Shown: piece after piece, positions 1 through 11,489 of the stretch
Layout: each line of letters opens with the position of its first letter
How positions within the stretch are numbered: the stretch's first letter is position 1
Assembly (NCBI RefSeq): GCF_037042905.1
Contig: NC_087249.1
Span: 50,436,901-50,500,900 of the forward strand
DNA length: 64,000 nt
Reading direction: 5' to 3'
DNA from: Lytechinus pictus
Taxonomy: Eukaryota > Echinodermata > Echinoidea > Temnopleuroida > Toxopneustidae
Notes under the pieces: model-generated
Databases searched by the model: none
Seen by the model: the letters and a program-made list of their open reading frames with translations, nothing else
Told to the model about the DNA's origin: nothing
Position numbers and translations under genes: made by a program

Positions 1-2552
1 AAGCTATCTTGTGATAGACAGTGTTTGTAAATTGCAGATTATGTGTGTATAAGATACATGTATACTTATTTAATGTTTTGTTGCTTGTGTGCCTTCGGTA
101 ATATTGTATGTATAGAGGCTATTCCGTCCAGGGTTTGTGCTGTAACATTTTTAGACAAAAAATTGAAGATATTCAGAAGGAATTGTAGTCGGATTTAGGA
201 GAGTATTGCATAATTTTGTAGCAAATAGTGTCGTTGTCACAGTGATCATGGCTATTCAGTCTGTCATCATGTGGCTACTTGTTTCACTTGTAGATTAATT
301 TTGTGTTTGCTATGATGAAGATTTAATATGTTGGAGAACAGAGTTTTTAGGCTGTAGAGTATAGCTAGAATGAAGTATTTTCACTTATGTGTGGTAATCA
401 AATGCTCACCAGCTAGCATATGTGATACTGTAAAACTATAATGGCCATTATTCTTTATGTCACATTCCTATATGATACCATAAAAATTTGTGTTAATTAA
501 TATCCGTAATTAAGGAAGGAAGTCTGCCACAAGGCAGTTTAAGATTTGAAACCAAATTTTGTCGACATTCCAAGATCACATCGAAACTTGCTATCATTAA
601 TTCTTACTTTTCATTTTCAAAATCATTATTGAACAGTTACTAACAAAACTTCTATGGCTAAGTGTGTTTTTTCCAAATATTTTTACATTTTTAAGCAGTG
701 GTTTTGATCCTCAAATTTTGCAAAGCCTGCTATGATATGTATATAATTTAAGCAGAGAAAATCATGTTGAAGTAAACAAGTCTTTTTTATATAATAAATG
801 GTAAAATCATCTCAAGGTGGTATCTGTTAAATGACTTTGCACTGTTAGTTTGTGATATGGTATGTGATATGAAAATATGAGTGAGACGTTTGGAAGTGAA
901 CTTGTATATAGGGTGTTGCATTGCACGTGCTTCATAGTATGGCGCACTGAGAAAGGGGGAGGAGAAAGAGAGATAGAGGGTAGGAAGAGGAGGCGACGGA
1001 ATGAGGGGGGGGGGGGGTGAAAGAGAGATAAAACGGGGTTGAGAGAGGGAAAGAGATAGGGGATGAGAGGGGAGGGATTGTCTTAAAAATCAATATACAT
1101 TAATGTCGACCCGTCTCAACACGTCACTCTTGCCCCTCATTCTCCACTTTTTTTTCCATACTCATAAAGTCGCTTCAGGAAAATTCAATCATCAGCAGTT
1201 ATTCCTTAGTTGTAACATGGACCTACTACACATGGTTGTAACAAAAGCTGAGCTCATATATCGAAATATTAGCCGCCATTATGTGTCCTTTCTCAAATAA
1301 CCCAAGTTCATTCAATAAAATATATCCAAAGTACAATATTGACACTTTGCACTAGATGTCCGTCAATAATTCCGTCTTAAACATCCCTGAATAAATGCAC
1401 ATTATTTACCCCTCCACCGTGTCTACAACTGAACGACATTTTGATAAAAGGCGATCATGTCACACGACAAACAATCAAAATAACTGACGACTCCATGACA
1501 ACGACCAAGCTTTGCTGGTTTTCATATGTTGCTGATACACTATATCATTACATTATCACACACCAGAGTTTCATATCAAGCTTCATTAATCGACAGTATA
1601 ATCATGATAATTGGACCTACATTTCCATATTTCACGTAATGCTATATATTTCTAAATGGACTTCTTCTTGATAAAGGTAAGGAAAGTATTTGCTATTCAT
1701 AAGTTTGGAAATTTCCTTTAACCAGCATCAATGAAAAGATTGAATGTCAAACTTACCCCCAAAAATTGTAAATTACAAATGAAATTGAGAGAAATTGCGA
1801 TATCGGAAATTCTAGCTTTGTAAGGCGGCACAATACATGAATGAAGTGGATCCGATTCTGCTTAATTAATCAAGTTGTTTCAACGGAAATGCATTTGTAT
1901 GATATTCACACCAGATAAAGTAGTAATTGTACATTCTGTTCAACCCTTGATGAAACTGTCGAAAATTTATTGTTTATATGACATCTGCAGGATCTGGTTC
2001 GGAAAGTATAGGGAGACCTAGAAGAGAATGTTTAAAAGCTGCAAGCTTGTATTACAATTAATTTTAAAACTGTTCTTTTTTAATTACATCTGAGTATAAT
2101 AAAACTTTAAATACACTTATTATTTTGGTAAGATTTGCGAACTATAGAAATTAAATTGGTTCTTGCCTCATGCCATCCTCATCAAGGTAAGGGATTATTC
2201 TTTTGTGAAAACTTTAAAAAAAAATATTTTGAAAGATACAGGTCAAACTTTATCAATCTTCTCGACTAATGCCGTATATTGGTAATGTTGTTTTGGAATC
2301 TTTATCTGGTTCTCTATTTACACATTTTGTTATTATATTTCATTAACAAGAATATTCCTTTTTCTTGTTTCTTTATTTGCTACAATATTATTTATTTACT
2401 TTATATATCTAGTATTTGTCTATTTCTGGTATTTATTCATTTATTGATATATTTATTAATCTATTATTTTTTTTTTTTGGGGGGGGTTGGATGTGAGTGT
2501 TTGGTTCCCCCTTTAATTTCCTTTAGGCATAAATTATAACATAACTTACATA
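1..2552. other. AT-rich non-genic stretch
   Basis: No convincing open frame is present on either strand; the longest frames are short and low in complexity. An AATAAA hexamer at 793-798 could end an upstream + strand transcript whose last exon covers the left edge, but nothing here identifies such a gene. A purine-rich segment with a 12-G run lies at about 950-1075. The remainder shows no repeat structure that I can define. Confidence 0.4.
950..1075. repeat. Purine-rich low-complexity tract with a G run
   Basis: One strand is almost all A and G (GAGA and GGAGG patterns), interrupted by about twelve consecutive G near 1007-1018. It is simple-sequence DNA with no coding signal. Confidence 0.75.
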
Positions 2553-2716
2553 CATTGGCGGTGGAAGCCAAACATTTTAGGGGGGGACCACAAAAAAATT
2601 TTGACAGGCAAAAAAAAAAAAAAAAAAGTTATCAACAAAAATTTAGGGGGGGGTTCGTCCCCCCACCTAAAATTTAGGGGGGACACGTCCCCCCCCCCCC
2701 GCTTCCGCCGCCTATG
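2553..2716. mobile_element. Short inverted-repeat element with G/C-run arms
   Basis: The ends CATTGGCGGTGGAAGC (2553-2568) and GCTTCCGCCGCCTATG (2701-2716) are inverted repeats matching at 14 of 16 positions. Between them lie a long A run and paired GGGGGG/CCCCCC blocks around AATTTAGG segments, so the whole 164 bp can fold back on itself. There is no coding capacity. It looks like a MITE-like dispersed repeat; the family is not recognised. Confidence 0.6.
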
Positions 2717-3068
2717 CTTACATACCTCTCTATCATGTCTATGTTTAATGGCTATATTAGACGTTTTAGAGAACATCTTTTACCCCTGGTTTTCTTTGGT
2801 CATTATTTTCAGATGCTTCTCCTTCAAATAAAGTGGATGGAAGGCTGTTTGATTCACGTATCCAACAAAACAATATAGGAAAGTAAATTAATATGGTGAC
2901 GTTTTGTTCCTCGTTTTGCCGAGTTCTGTTCAGGTCGTGCCAAAAATGACTCATGCAAGTCGTAAGTGGACCTATAGGTATTCCTCGAATAGGATGTTAA
3001 ACTGAGTGTCTACAGGTTTCTTAATCAAGAAGTTTGATAAGACCCTAGCGACCCCCCCCCCCTTCCAA

Positions 3069-3240
3069 GCAACAAGGTGAAGAAGCATCGACAGGAAATT
3101 TTCAATGTGAAAGTGTCGCGTGATCTTAATCAAAAAGTGGAATAAATAGATTGGACGTCCTCTTTTCTGGGCAATAAGGTGAAACAAGTATCGACGGTGA
3201 ATTCGTAGTACGAGAGTGTCACATGATCTTTCCAATAAGC
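3069..3240. repeat. Diverged tandem duplication, period about 102 bp
   Basis: The segment starting GCAACAAGGTGAA at 3069 is repeated in diverged form from GCAATAAGGTGAA at 3171. Both copies continue through ATCGAC, GTGTC and TGATCT at matching spacing. It lies just 5' of the FAM181-like gene, in what would be its promoter or 5' UTR. A 10-C run precedes the first copy. Confidence 0.5.
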
Positions 3241-3360
3241 TTGAATGATTGAAATCATTTTACAGGGAAGATAAATCAAAACATGGAAACCAATCGTTGA
3301 AAATGAAGTTTGAAAGCAGTGTACATCTGTAGAGAATGGTCCTTTCAAAAGACAGTTCGA

Positions 3361-4617
3361 ATGGTTTCGATCATGTCAGGGATAGTGCCAAGTTTACGCA
3401 CGCACCCGGGTCATGTTGGTGATACGATGGAACTTCTTGCGTTTGTAGACCTGGCTTCGAACGACATCAAGTTGGCCCTTGACAGGCCGACAAGGTCAAA
3501 GAGGAAAGTCAACCACCGGAAGTATCTCAATAAACATATCACCTGTCAAGTGGAAGATGGCAAGAAAGAGAAAAGGCAAGATATTGACCTGCACAACACG
3601 GTAGATGGTGTAGATGTTTGTAAGACTACGAAGACAAGTACCCCTGCCCCAAAAGCAGCTCCATCATCTCCATATTCCCATATCACCACCAGAGCTGTTC
3701 AGTGTAAAACACGTCAAAGACAAACGCTGAGGTCCGGACCGCAAATTCGGTCTCTTGCTGCGCTCTTCGATGTGAAAGTGTTGGATAAACGAAGCTCAAG
3801 CGCTGGCGAACGGACAGGAAAGGATTCACAGGATCGCCGCAAGGTTCCCCTTTGCTCTCGAAACTTACCATCGTCATTTTTCTCAGAGCCGAAACCGAGA
3901 ATCTCGACGTCCGACTCTTCAGACATGAGTGGCATTCAAATATGCGATGGCCCAGTAGGATCGGGGCCGTCTTGCTCGCTGTCGCCGTCATCGTCGTCGC
4001 TGTCGTCGACGTCGGAAACATCTGCAGCGCTCGACTGGCTCCTCCCGACGACGGACTTTCATGAGATGATTGACTACTGGCCCGACGCCGTCAATGAAGG
4101 TAGTGAAGGGTCAGACGTAGCCGGGGGAGATGAGCGGGTGTTTGCAGATTGCCAAAGGCAACCAACTTACCATTCTAACTCTTCTACTGCAACTATGGAG
4201 GTATCTCCTGTTACTTCAACCAATTTATTTTCTGAGAATCGGCCTTATTTTGATGACGGTTATGGCACGTACTACCCTTGTCATCATCATCATCCTCCTC
4301 CTCATCGGCAACCCCATCTTGACATTCCCCAATCCGTATCCGACCCAATGTTGCGATGTCAGTACCAAGACCGTGGTACTATCCCGACTGTGCCTTTGGA
4401 TTCCCTTGGTACCCATCTGCCTACAAACAATAACTTCATCAGACATGACTTTAATAGCGCACCCTTGCCGACATTTCCAGAGGCATTCGCACCTCAAGTA
4501 AGCCCGATCGAACATTGGTCCAATCGATCTAATTGTTCTTCTACCAAGCCATTGATTCCTTTTGATCATAGTAATCTTTCAGGTTTAACCTTAGATTCCA
4601 TCTACACGTCATTATAG
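3361..4617 (+). CDS. FAM181: FAM181 family protein with a TEAD-binding loop
   Basis: This single uninterrupted frame encodes 418 aa from the first ATG after an in-frame stop at 3304-3306. ATG 3373 and especially ATG 3427 (A at -3, G at +4, directly before the conserved block) are alternative starts. Residues 23-60 contain [10 protein letters not shown], then a basic stretch and NHRKYL, the signature I recall at the N terminus of vertebrate FAM181A/B. Residues 164-179 read as a YAP-type omega loop: R-x-LPSSFF followed by EP. Human FAM181A/B are reported to bind TEAD transcription factors through such a loop, so a nuclear TEAD-binding role is inferred. The rest looks disordered: a Ser-rich run near 203-222 and a His/Pro cluster near 306-318. 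Vertebrate FAM181 coding regions are also intronless. Subfamily A versus B cannot be decided. A possible splice acceptor (TTTTACAG) at 3264 suggests a non-coding 5' exon. Confidence 0.82.
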   Translation: MVSIMSGIVPSLRTHPGHVGDTMELLAFVDLASNDIKLALDRPTRSKRKVNHRKYLNKHITCQVEDGKKEKRQDIDLHNTVDGVDVCKTTKTSTPAPKAAPSSPYSHITTRAVQCKTRQRQTLRSGPQIRSLAALFDVKVLDKRSSSAGERTGKDSQDRRKVPLCSRNLPSSFFSEPKPRISTSDSSDMSGIQICDGPVGSGPSCSLSPSSSSLSSTSETSAALDWLLPTTDFHEMIDYWPDAVNEGSEGSDVAGGDERVFADCQRQPTYHSNSSTATMEVSPVTSTNLFSENRPYFDDGYGTYYPCHHHHPPPHRQPHLDIPQSVSDPMLRCQYQDRGTIPTVPLDSLGTHLPTNNNFIRHDFNSAPLPTFPEAFAPQVSPIEHWSNRSNCSSTKPLIPFDHSNLSGLTLDSIYTSL

Positions 4618-4641
4618 AATGTTTTGGCACTCATCTGTCGA

Positions 4642-4647
4642 AATAAA
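4642..4647 (+). promoter_or_regulatory. Candidate polyadenylation signal of the FAM181-like gene
   Basis: AATAAA lies 25 bases after the TAG stop. If used, it would give a very short 3' UTR. No transcript evidence is available and later signals may be used instead. Confidence 0.4.
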
Positions 4648-4832
4648 CTTTAGGAAATACTGCATCGTATGCGAAATTGATATTTTTGCCATTCATCATG
4701 GGTGCCTAGATCAAGTAAATGCAAATCATAAGTCAATGGCCCGTATTTTAGGTAAACCACGACTGTGATTTTAAGCATAAATTTAATTTTGTAGGACTGA
4801 TTAATGCAAATTATAAATCATGTACTACATAT

Positions 4833-5119
4833 TAGGGAGTTTTCGAAGGATCCAAGAACAGAGAAAATGCACTGACTGTCAAATGCCCGTCATGACAAAA
4901 AACTCCAAACAAAAACAAAACAGAAGTCTTTGTCGAAAATTGGTGAATCAAATTAGCAGTATAGTCCTTGATTCTTAATGAACGACATGTTTGCAATTTA
5001 TCTTCAGCTCTGAAACTTATAGGACAAACCTGCTGTTCCATTTCACCAATTTTCGACAAAAACCTTTACTTTGTTCTTGAATCCTCCGTACGTAGCCGCT
5101 GCATGGCGAAAACTCCCTA
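4833..5119. mobile_element. MITE with TAGGGAGTTTTCG ends (family 1, copy 1)
   Basis: TAGGGAGTTTTCG (4833-4845) and CGAAAACTCCCTA (5107-5119) are perfect inverted ends, and the inverted similarity continues inward (GGATCCAAGAACA against TGTTCTTGAATCC). An inner inverted pair, GTCTTTGTCGAAAATTGGTG and CACCAATTTTCGACAAAAAC, is shared with two copies near 42 kb. TA at both outer ends would fit a Tc1/mariner-type target duplication. There is no coding capacity. It sits about 200 bp downstream of the FAM181-like stop codon. Confidence 0.75.
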
Positions 5120-5235
5120 TTTCTTTTTTGACACAAACGTTAAATTGTTGAATTAATCCCTAGAATCCAAGTTTCAATTATAAAAAAGGGAAAATACAAA
5201 TCAAATTTGCTTCTACTAATGTAATATTGACCACG

Positions 5236-5455
5236 TACTGTAAAAACTGACACCAGTTGGTGTTAATAGTGGACCACACCTTGAGGTGTTAAAATTATAC
5301 CCTAGAGATTGAACATAAGAGTGTAAATGTAACAACCAAATGTGTTATAATAACACCTATAGGTCTTAAACTAACACTGCCAATTTAACACCGGTGTAAA
5401 ATAACTGGTGTGGTCCTCTATGTACACCGGTTAACACCACAGTTTTTGCTGTGCG
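5236..5455. mobile_element. MITE built of GGTGT/ACACC motifs (family 2, copy 1)
   Basis: The ends ACTGTAAAAACTG and CAGTTTTTGCTGTGC are inverted. The interior carries about ten copies of ACACC/GGTGT, many followed by TTAA or preceded by AACT. A closely related right half occurs at 27508-27592, and a related element with better ends at 30882-31106. Non-coding. Confidence 0.65.
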
Positions 5456-6663
5456 ATAATAATCACATACTTGATGACGCGTTTGCATATTGTGAATGGA
5501 GAATTATAGGCCTATTGGAACTTCGAATGTTCTGGGGGGCGTTTGGACTATTTGGACATTTTAACCAACAATTACAATAGAAACAGTGCTTCTCAGCAAA
5601 TAAAAAATCAAGGAAAGCTGTCTGATCTGACAACCTGTCGGACGAAAAAAAAAATGTCGAAAGGCTTTCTTTAGGATTTTCATAAAGGCATGGGAAATAT
5701 CTAGGAACAGCATTATGACCCCACTCTACATCATTCCTGTTCTATCGCATTCGATGTTCAATTATGATCCTTCAGAGCCCATTGAGAAAGCATTATGTGC
5801 GTGCTTATGTCACCTTCTCATTTGGAATATAAACATCCATTCAAATATAATTGTGCAAATGAAACGTAAGTGTATGTTTTCAATGAGACATGGGTGTCGA
5901 TTTGTGTTCATGGTTGGGGTGATGACAATAGCATACTTTTTTCCGTTGGGGGGGGGGGGAGAGACGCGTAAACATTTCCAATGAAACTGGAAAGCGAGTG
6001 AGCGAAGTGACCGAGCTTGCCATTTGGGTGCTTTAGCATTTTCTAAAGTGAAATTGAAGGATTTCATGCTTTTTCATTTATAGTTAATTTTGTGAATATT
6101 TTCAGTTAAACATGTTAATCTTTTTTTTTTTTTGGGGGGGGGGTATTTATTTATTTATTCAGTTTTATTTAAAAACAGGGTAGTCCTTTCAGAGCCCAAA
6201 GGCCTGCTTTACAAAAGAGCCCTGTAGACATAGAAAGATTTACAAAATAAATGAAATACAATCAATATAAAGTAAAATACAGTACACAATCAAAATTACA
6301 TGACATATCAATGCTATCACATTAAATGAATCAAAACAAAAATTAAAAACCTAGATTAAAATCAAAAGACAGTTTAAAAGACGAAGAAAATCATAGAAAT
6401 AAAGGAAATTACTTCAAAAACATGTGACTAAAATTCAACTAAGTAAAATTAATAAATAAGTTATAAAATTGACAATTTAAAAGACAATGAAAATTATTAA
6501 TATAAAATGGCATAAAGCAGATAGCACACAAGGAGAAAAAAAAACAAGTATCACTAGTACAAAAACAAAAAGGAAAAAGTCACGATAACATCAAAACAAA
6601 AACAAAATAAATTAACCTCATGGCAAAAGACATTATAAATAGGACCAGTGCATGAGTTAAAAC

Positions 6664-6899
6664 AATAAAGAGAGTGGCCTGATTTTATTTTTAAACATTT
6701 GGAGTGAAGTTGCCGTGCGTATATGAGTCGGTAGATTATTATAGATATTTGGGGCGATGTAAGATCGCTTTTTAAATTCTGTCCTAGGTTTCGGAATAGA
6801 TAATGGATTTAGGGTGGAATGACGAGTAACATAAAAGAGTGGTCGTTTACAGGCAAAATTATTGAGTATTTTGAATACGAAAATAGAGTAGTGGTAGTT
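6664..6899 (-). pseudogene. LINE reverse transcriptase C-terminal fragment
   Basis: One minus-strand frame is open throughout. It contains FYVTRHSTLN, then IPKPRTEFKKRS, a YIAPNIYNNLPTHIR segment and LQMFKNKI. This is the conserved tail that follows the palm and thumb of many LINE reverse transcriptases. No catalytic residues are included. Confidence 0.78.
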
Positions 6900-6909
6900 G
6901 ATTCGAGTT

Positions 6910-7146
6910 TCTTGGGCAACAAATTTTCAGTACTTTCCAAGAATGTTGTATTTTGATTTGACATTTTTGGATTTTGTTGCGATAAAATTCCCTTTTCAAC
7001 TTCGTGTTTAAAATATTCACTTTATTTCGGAAATACTTATATTTTCCACAAAGTTCATTGATTTCCTGACCTGTTTTTATTGATTTCTTCAGTTTGTCAA
7101 ACTTTCTTTTATAACAATCATGGTCCCTCGACTCTTGACTTTCCAA
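6910..7146 (-). pseudogene. LINE ORF2 linker fragment
   Basis: The minus-strand frame from 7146 reads through KFDKLKKSIKTGQEINEL and KYKYFRNKVNILNTKLKREF, then an RNKIQK-type segment and SWKVLK. This is typical of the region between the endonuclease and reverse transcriptase of CR1/Jockey-like LINEs. It begins at one deletion junction (about 7146) and ends at a second (about 6905), where the RT C-terminal segment starts. Confidence 0.65.
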
Positions 7147-7673
7147 TATAGTTTATTCCGCTTCTGTGTCAGGCTTTCATTTATATAAATATGCTTTGAC
7201 TTACTCGATGACTTTCGCAGGTTGAATCTAGCCTTGTAGATGGAGTCTCTCTTCCGATAGTTCGTGAATTTTACGATGACGTCCCGATGTTGTTTGCGAG
7301 ACTTCTTTCCTTTGTTGTTTGGGTTCCCGAGTCGGTGGCATCTGTCGACGTCGCTTTCATTGATGGTTACACCGAGGTCCTCTTTACATATGTTCACTAT
7401 TTTCCTCTCCACGTCCTCGTCTTGCATCTCGTTGATACCGGCAAAGATTAGGCAGTTTCTTCGAGAGTACTGCTCTGCTTCGTCCATGGCGTCCTCGACG
7501 ACATCTACTCGTTTTTCCAGCAACGCCATTTTGTCGTTGGCGTTGTCGATGTGAAATTTCAACGACTCTCTCACTTCCGATCTCAGAGATTCACATATCT
7601 CATCCTCTAACTGCCCCTCTGACCCCCCCCCCCCCCCCCCCGGCTGCGTATGGCCATGGGATGACTGACCCAA
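7147..7673 (-). pseudogene. LINE ORF1 fragment (coiled coil plus RNA-binding domain)
   Basis: The frame contains a heptad-like stretch around EKRVDVVEDAMDEAEQYSRR, then LIFAGI, a VDRCHRLG segment, a VKFTNYRKRD segment and an INESLT motif near the end. That order is characteristic of LINE ORF1 proteins, which coat element RNA. The 5' end dissolves into a poly-Gly stretch coded by the long C run, and no natural start is evident. After KRNKLYWK the sequence jumps into ORF2, so the 3' end is a deletion junction. Confidence 0.75.
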
Positions 7674-7959
7674 CTTTTGTTCCCTGTGAGGGATTTTTTG
7701 TTAGTTTGAGGGGGAACTGCAATTGCGTAATGAGTCTAACATTTTTCGAGGGCCAGACATGACGCAATAGGCCAACTTTAATAATAATAATTAAAAAAAG
7801 CCTGCGAGCAAACAAAATTTTTGACCTTTTAATGCAAAAATCTGATTTTGTAACAGATTTTGACATAATATCTAAAGTCCTTAAGATTACAGTTTTATGT
7901 ACAAGTTAGCTTTATTTATACAACGAGACTATGTACTATACGTACTTGTACGAGATCAA

Positions 7960-8000
7960 TGCGAACGCGAAGCGCGAGCTGTTTTTTTTTTATTATTGAC
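7960..8000. repeat. GCGAACGCGAAGCGCGAGC-type repeat end
   Basis: A palindromic GC-rich word of the kind found again at 11.5 and 13.7 kb (GCTCGCGCTTCGCGCTCGC) lies at 7960-7980, followed by a T run. It appears to be the edge of that dispersed repeat family. Confidence 0.4.
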
Positions 8001-8070
8001 CTGAAAATGAGTCATTTTGAGAATTTTTGGTCGGTTTTCAGGGTTATTACTCTTTTATGGAGTCTTTTAA

Positions 8071-8802
8071 GGCCCTGTCACATCGTTCCATGCAAGCCTT
8101 GCGGGTGAGTTGCGGGCAGATATTTTCCAGCACGCAACAAAATTTCTGCGGGCAAACATGAATTTTCACAAGTTCTGCGTGCGATCTACTGTCGACTTGC
8201 GTGCATTGCGTGTGACCTGCGGGCGAGGCACGTGCAAGCTTCCATGTAAGTTGCGGGCGACATACGTGCCCTGCGTGTTATCTACTGCCAACCTGCGTGT
8301 TATCTACCGCCAACCTGATTGTAAGATGCGTGCAAGGTGCAAGCATTGGGCAATCATCATTTTTCAAGTAATTCCTACGAGTAAACATGCCTCGTGCTGA
8401 GACCATTGCCGATCGAATCGATACCGACCGCGAGGTCGACGACTCGGAGGCCACAGACAGGGGAGTCGTGAGACCTTTTCCAGTGGGGGTCGAGGAGGGG
8501 GCGGGAGGGGTGGAGCACGGAAATAAAAGGAAGAAGGGCCATTGGAAAGTTCTTATTATGCTTATTTTCAGAACTAGCGCGAAAATCGACCGCTCAAGTT
8601 TTTACATCATTTCGATCCAAGCCAAAAAGTTTTGAGCATGTTCAGAACTTTTCTGCGGGCAACTCAGACTTGCGTGCTTCTCTGCGGGCAACATGCGTGT
8701 GAGATGCTTTCCAGATACTGTCAATGCGGGCGACCTGCGGGTAGCAAAAGTAGTTACCCGCAAGTCGCCCGCAAGGCTTGCACGGAACGATGTGACAGGG
8801 CC
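8071..8802. mobile_element. TIR element with GCGGGC iterations and a TTTAA duplication
   Basis: The ends GGCCCTGTCACATCGTTCC (8071-8089) and its complement ending at 8802 extend into inverted repeats of about 45 bp with a few mismatches. TTTAA flanks both ends directly (8066-8070 and 8803-8807), a good 5-bp target-site duplication. Many TGCGGGC, TGCGTG and GACCTGCG words are scattered inside near both ends. No transposase-like frame was recognised, so this is a non-autonomous DNA transposon. TTAA within the duplication hints at a piggyBac or Kolobok-type mover, but this is not established. Confidence 0.8.
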
Positions 8803-9329
8803 TTTAAATTTTAATTCTCATTCCTGTTATATGTTCTCCATCTACTTTACATCATAAATTGGGATAAAGAATACTGACATACAAATTAAGTGACATTCAA
8901 AAGGGTGGTAAAATAAACGGGGCACGTATACACACCAAGCGCTTGGTTGTGGGGAGGGGTAAATTTTAAAAAGATAATATCATATATTAAAAATATTACC
9001 ATGTTATTCTATTTCATCCTGGATTTGTAAAAAAAATCTCTATCTATCTGCTTCTAATGATATTTGAAGGAATGTTTTCATACAATAACAATATACATTA
9101 GTAAATTCAGAGAGAAAAAAATTGGCCATGATGCGTATATACGACAATCAATGTTACCATTGATAACACACGCCATTCCCTCACCTGGAATGAGAAGATA
9201 TATCCCCCACCCCATGAATGAGCCCCTTATCATTATTATTTACTACGATGATAGTAATAATAATAATGATACTACTACTATGAACATACTTGTTATATGA
9301 TTCATTATATTAAAATATATTCGACCTTA

Positions 9330-9425
9330 AATTATGGGGGGGGGGAGGGTGATAACACAGGCCACCCCCACCTGAAATATCGGGGGGGGGGGTATACACC
9401 CCCCCCCCTCGATCGACACCCATGC
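9330..9425. repeat. G/C-run dispersed repeat
   Basis: Two blocks of nine to ten G and one of ten C are separated by short AT words. The right edge, CGATCGACACC, is the complement of GGTGTCGATC at the left edge of the element at 11.25 kb, so the two appear to be inverted copies of one family. Confidence 0.5.
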
Positions 9426-11248
9426 AATGAGACGACATGCTAAATATTTTTTGTTGCAAGGGGGGTATTTTACACTTCGTCAAACCCGTGCCAAATCCAT
9501 AAACACATGTGTACTTTATGCATACGAAGGAGCCCCCAAAATTTTGCAATCTTATCCATCATTGCCTCTTTTCAGAGAATTTGGCAACGCTCAATATGTG
9601 CCTCAACACCTCTAATTTATATAGAACTATGTAATTGAATCCCTTCAAAGGACGCTTGGTCGCTTTGCTCTCTCTGCATGTATTCTTGATCATTAACGAT
9701 TTTTGTTTTTGTTGGCCCTATAATGGAAAAAAAAATCGTACCTCTATGTTTCTTGTGCCATTTTCCTGGATTGAAGTATCATCACTATAACTTCACCCAC
9801 AAAGGTATATTTCAGCAGTAAGAGTAAGAGGGGGCGGGGTAGGGAAGCTGTATTCCATCGTCATTTTCAACGAACGCAATAAAAGTAAAATTATCATTGA
9901 TTCTGAAACCAGGGAGTTACAAAACTAGAAAAGAGAAACTCACGAGAAGGGTCAGGTGTTTGATATTTTCACATCTGAATAATTTCTAGTGACATCTGAC
10001 TATAGAAAACAGATATTTATGACTACAATGCAGTAAGAAATGTGACGAGACAATGAGTTGCAAACATCTGACTATACTCATGTAGTCATATTAACTAAAT
10101 TTTTTTTTAGAGGGAAGGTCTTGCCTGAAATGCCCCTAACATGTCTTATTCATGTTATTTCCTAGAAAGTTCTCCATTTGCTATAATCATTTTATTAACC
10201 CCCCCCCCCCAAAAAAAAGGAGAAAATATATGTATGATAGTGGCTCCTATCAGTAACGCAATGATCCTATAAGAAAGTGAGGGGCATGCGGAGTGTGTGA
10301 CAAAATTTCTTAAACGTCCCCAGTGAGAGAAGCCGATCATATCTTACTTTTCCCCCCCAAAATCCCTCCTTTTTTACCCTTTTCCTTTTCTTAAACGTGG
10401 CACTTTTTCTTTTCTACCCCCCCTTTTTTTTTGGGGGGGGGGGGCATTGGTCTCCCCTCAAGCCCTCCATCTGTACGTCAGGGGTATCTACAATATTGCT
10501 TATCTGTTTAGTTTTACAGCTGTTAAGTTTTTCTAGAAACCTGTTAAACTTTTATTTGGTATTATGTGTGATGAAGCTTAACTTGATAGGGGTCTCGACG
10601 GTTGGATTGACACTTCTTATGAATCAAATTATAATTTATTTACTCACTTTACCGTCACCAGGGGTTATTCGGTTTGTCGTTTTTGATGACTAAGGAATGA
10701 ATGTTTTCCTTCCCCCTCTTAATGAACTTCATGTGTCGTTCCTCTCTTTAACCCATTGGCCACTGGATTCTGTAAATTCCCATAGGCTTTTGTAAAGGAT
10801 CTATGCGGGTCCAGTTGGAAACGGATTAAGCCAATCTCTTAAAGCATCAACGCCAAATAATTGCGGATTTGATAAATCGACCTCAACTGGATCCATGCGT
10901 GGAAGAAGTTGGCATGCCCCGTTATTATCCCCAATAAGTGATCTACGAAGATGTTGCAAAAATTATTTTTCGGGAGGAGGAACGTTATTTCAAAGCCACC
11001 GCGAGAGAAACGCGCCTGAGCGATATCCTAGACTAAAATAGACATGGCCTGATGGTTTGGGTCAAGTAAAAAGTTCAAAGTCACCGGCCGCCCGGATCCA
11101 TGTTAGATTAGACCAATTAAATCTTTATGATCTTTATCATCATCAGCTTGATACTTAAGAATGGCTGCTGGTGATTTATCTTCGCCACCATCAACCTTTT
11201 TATTGACCGTGTCGTTATAGCAGGGACCCAACATGCTGATAATAGCAG

Positions 11249-11360
11249 AGGTGTCGATCCTGGGGGGGGGGGGCAGGGGGGGGGGGCGATCGCCCCACCA
11301 ATGAAAATATTGGGGGGGGGGGGGCAAACATATCGTTTTGCCCCCCCCCCCAATAATTCC
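11249..11360. repeat. G/C-run hairpin repeat
   Basis: Starting at GAGGTGTCGATCCT, the segment has four runs of 10-13 G or C in about 110 bp: G, G, G, then C. The last G run and the C run can pair around GCAAACATATCGTTTTGC, which is itself a good inverted repeat. Related to 9330-9425. Confidence 0.55.
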
Positions 11361-11489
11361 GCATGTGCAAAAATAAAATAAGATTGTAATGTTACATAGA
11401 AATCAGCAAGCGAGATTGAGATACACAACTCGTTCTTCATTTAAAATCGCGTGCTCAAAATGTCCGTTTTTCCAATTGGAATGTAAAAA

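Larger units (their letters stand above)
6135..7680 (-). mobile_element. Rearranged, internally deleted LINE
   Basis: Read on the minus strand, this runs from a LINE ORF1 fragment (about 7673-7147), through an ORF2 segment from between the endonuclease and reverse-transcriptase regions (about 7146-6910), to the reverse-transcriptase C-terminal tail (6899-6664) and a 3' UTR ending in an AATA-type short repeat at about 6140-6160. The endonuclease and the RT catalytic core are missing, so it cannot move by itself. The layout resembles CR1/L2/Jockey-type LINEs, with a microsatellite-like 3' end rather than a poly(A) tail. A run of about 20 C at 7622-7642 interrupts the 5' part. Confidence 0.8.

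Noticed and set aside
3683..4021. Minus-strand and shifted frames over the FAM181-like gene
   Set aside because: Shadows of the real + strand frame, which alone carries recognisable family motifs.
7264..7554. 96-codon + strand frame
   Set aside because: It is antisense to the LINE ORF1 fragment.
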